Assembly: GCA_035310985.1 (NCBI GenBank)
Contig: DATGDH010000014.1
Location: 1 to 16,010 of the forward strand
Length of the DNA stretch: 16,010 bases
Source: DAHVFK01 sp035310985
GTDB taxonomy: Bacteria > Pseudomonadota > Gammaproteobacteria > Burkholderiales > SG8-39
Direction of reading: 5' to 3'
The notes under the pieces are model-generated. The model searched no databases, was not told where the DNA came from, and saw only the letters and a list, made by a program, of their open reading frames with translations. This document shows positions 15,311 to 16,010 of the stretch, in pieces; the stretch's first letter is position 1, and the number at the start of each line of letters is the position of its first letter. The position numbers were made by a program, and so were the translations under genes.

Positions 15311-15921
15311 CAGCAGGCCCGCGGGTCGATCACGGGCGGCACCGGCGTCGCCACCTGCGGGTCGCACATCCGCGCCTGCCCGCCGCTCGATACGAGGATG
15401 CGCAGGCAGCGCATGGTGCCATTCACCGGGTCCGCGTACTGGCAGGTGCCCGACGTGTTCGTGATGTCGATCTGGGTGATGCCGGCGACTTGCTGCCGGC
15501 CCAGTCCATTGAAGACCGCAGTCGTGGCGCCGCCGGCGGAGGTGATTAGCACATTGCCGGTGCCCTCGCTTGCCGAGCGCGTGCGAATGATCTGCGGTGC
15601 CGCCGTATCGCCGACCGGCGAGTTGCATGCGCTAGTCGGATCGGCCTGGCTGATCACCCAGGCGAGTGAGTTGGAGCTGAGCGTGCAGCTGGCTGTGAGG
15701 TCGCTTACGAACTGGAACCGGATCGGCGTGTTCAGTCGGACCGCTTCCGTGCGCGCGAAGTTGAGCCCGTCCAGGATCGACTCGGCGCCGTTCCGGATCT
15801 GCTGGTTCTGCAGGAAGATCGAGAACGACGGCAGCGCGAGCATCAGGATGAGCGCGCCGATCACGAGCGCGACCATCATCTCGATCATGGTCATACCCTG
15901 TTGCAGACGACGCCTCAGCAC
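15310..15921 (-). CDS. fimT: FimT/GspH-family minor (pseudo)pilin
   Basis: This 203-aa minor pilin of the FimT/GspH family belongs to the set that primes type IV pilus assembly; FimT proteins have also been linked to DNA binding in natural transformation. The leader MLRRRLQQG is cut before Met10, with Glu at +5 (E14) in MTMIEMMVALVIGALILMLA. Then comes LPSFSIFLQNQQIRNGAESI and DGLNFARTEAVRLNTPIRF, the classic GspH/FimT signature. Seven-odd cysteines are present, including one as the last residue. The start is GTG 15921: an in-frame stop sits two codons upstream, and no other start keeps the leader. AAGGG lies 6 nt before it. The GTG overlaps the upstream gene by 7 bp. Confidence 0.93.
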   Translation of the reverse strand: MLRRRLQQGMTMIEMMVALVIGALILMLALPSFSIFLQNQQIRNGAESILDGLNFARTEAVRLNTPIRFQFVSDLTASCTLSSNSLAWVISQADPTSACNSPVGDTAAPQIIRTRSASEGTGNVLITSAGGATTAVFNGLGRQQVAGITQIDITNTSGTCQYADPVNGTMRCLRILVSSGGQARMCDPQVATPVPPVIDPRAC

Positions 15922-16010
15922 GACTCACCCTTCTTGGTGATCCAGCAGGTGGTCGACGTGTTCCAGCCAGTCGGGGCTGAGGGCGTCGCCCTGACGTCGG
16001 ATTCGTTGAT
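15915..16010 (-). CDS. 3' end of an upstream gene, probably another type IV pilin-like protein (partial)
   Basis: The minus strand is open from the right edge to TGA at 15917-15915, giving 31 residues: INESDVRATPSAPTGWNTST, then a TCWITKKGESC tail. A tail with a Trp-rich strand and two cysteines near the end (TCW and the terminal C) resembles the disulfide-closed C-termini of pilins such as PilE. It overlaps the fimT GTG by 7 bp in the same operon. pilE and fimT-like genes are usual neighbours here. The N-terminal pilin signature is outside the window, so identity is inferred from context. Confidence 0.5.
   Translation of the reverse strand: MNESDVRATPSAPTGWNTSTTCWITKKGESC

Noticed and set aside
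1..16010. CRISPR arrays, tRNA/rRNA genes, insertion sequences, attachment sites
   Set aside because: I looked for regular repeats, cloverleaf-like segments, transposase motifs and terminal inverted repeats and found none; the window is almost entirely ordinary coding sequence.

Overview
The window is GC-rich (by eye mid-60s percent G+C), densely packed, and looks like chromosome of a betaproteobacterium. This rests on the ribF-ileS-lspA-ispH block, a fimT-pilV-pilW-pilX-pilY1 minor-pilin cluster of the type common in that class, GC-biased codon use, and long spurious antisense frames. The assignment is inference from gene order and protein style, not from a marker gene. There are no rRNA or tRNA genes, insertion sequences, CRISPR arrays or phage genes.

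Left part (1-1178, minus strand): the two membrane subunits of a TRAP transporter, dctQ and dctM, joined by an ATGA overlap. dctM runs off the left edge, and no substrate-binding (DctP) gene is in view. A compact divergent region (about 1179-1372) separates dctQ from a plus-strand MFS transporter gene (1373-2575). It holds a perfect 8-bp inverted repeat over a plausible minus-strand promoter, and a GC hairpin in the presumed dctQ leader.

Middle (2604-7841, plus strand): a TACAAT -10-like box precedes a housekeeping run. It consists of ribF (FMN/FAD synthesis), ileS (isoleucyl-tRNA synthetase), lspA (lipoprotein signal peptidase) and ispH (last step of the MEP isoprenoid pathway). ribF/ileS and ileS/lspA each overlap by 8 bp. 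fkpB, which lies between lspA and ispH in E. coli, is absent here.

Right part (7851-16010, minus strand, convergent with ispH and only 9 bp from it): a type IV pilus tip/priming operon. In transcription order it holds the 3' end of a probable pilin-like gene, fimT/gspH, pilV, pilW, pilX, a large pilY1 (1616 aa) and a small exported TonB C-terminal-domain protein. Nearly every junction is an overlap, so expression is probably coupled. The minor pilins would prime pilus assembly and carry PilY1 at the tip.

The most unusual points are the paired Ser/Thr/Ala-rich repeat domain inserted in the N-terminal vWA part of PilY1, the apparent lack of the usual calcium loop in its propeller, and the signal-peptide-bearing TonB_C protein coupled to pilY1. 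I see no wholly new multi-gene system; the pilY1-TonB_C pair is the best candidate for something under-described.
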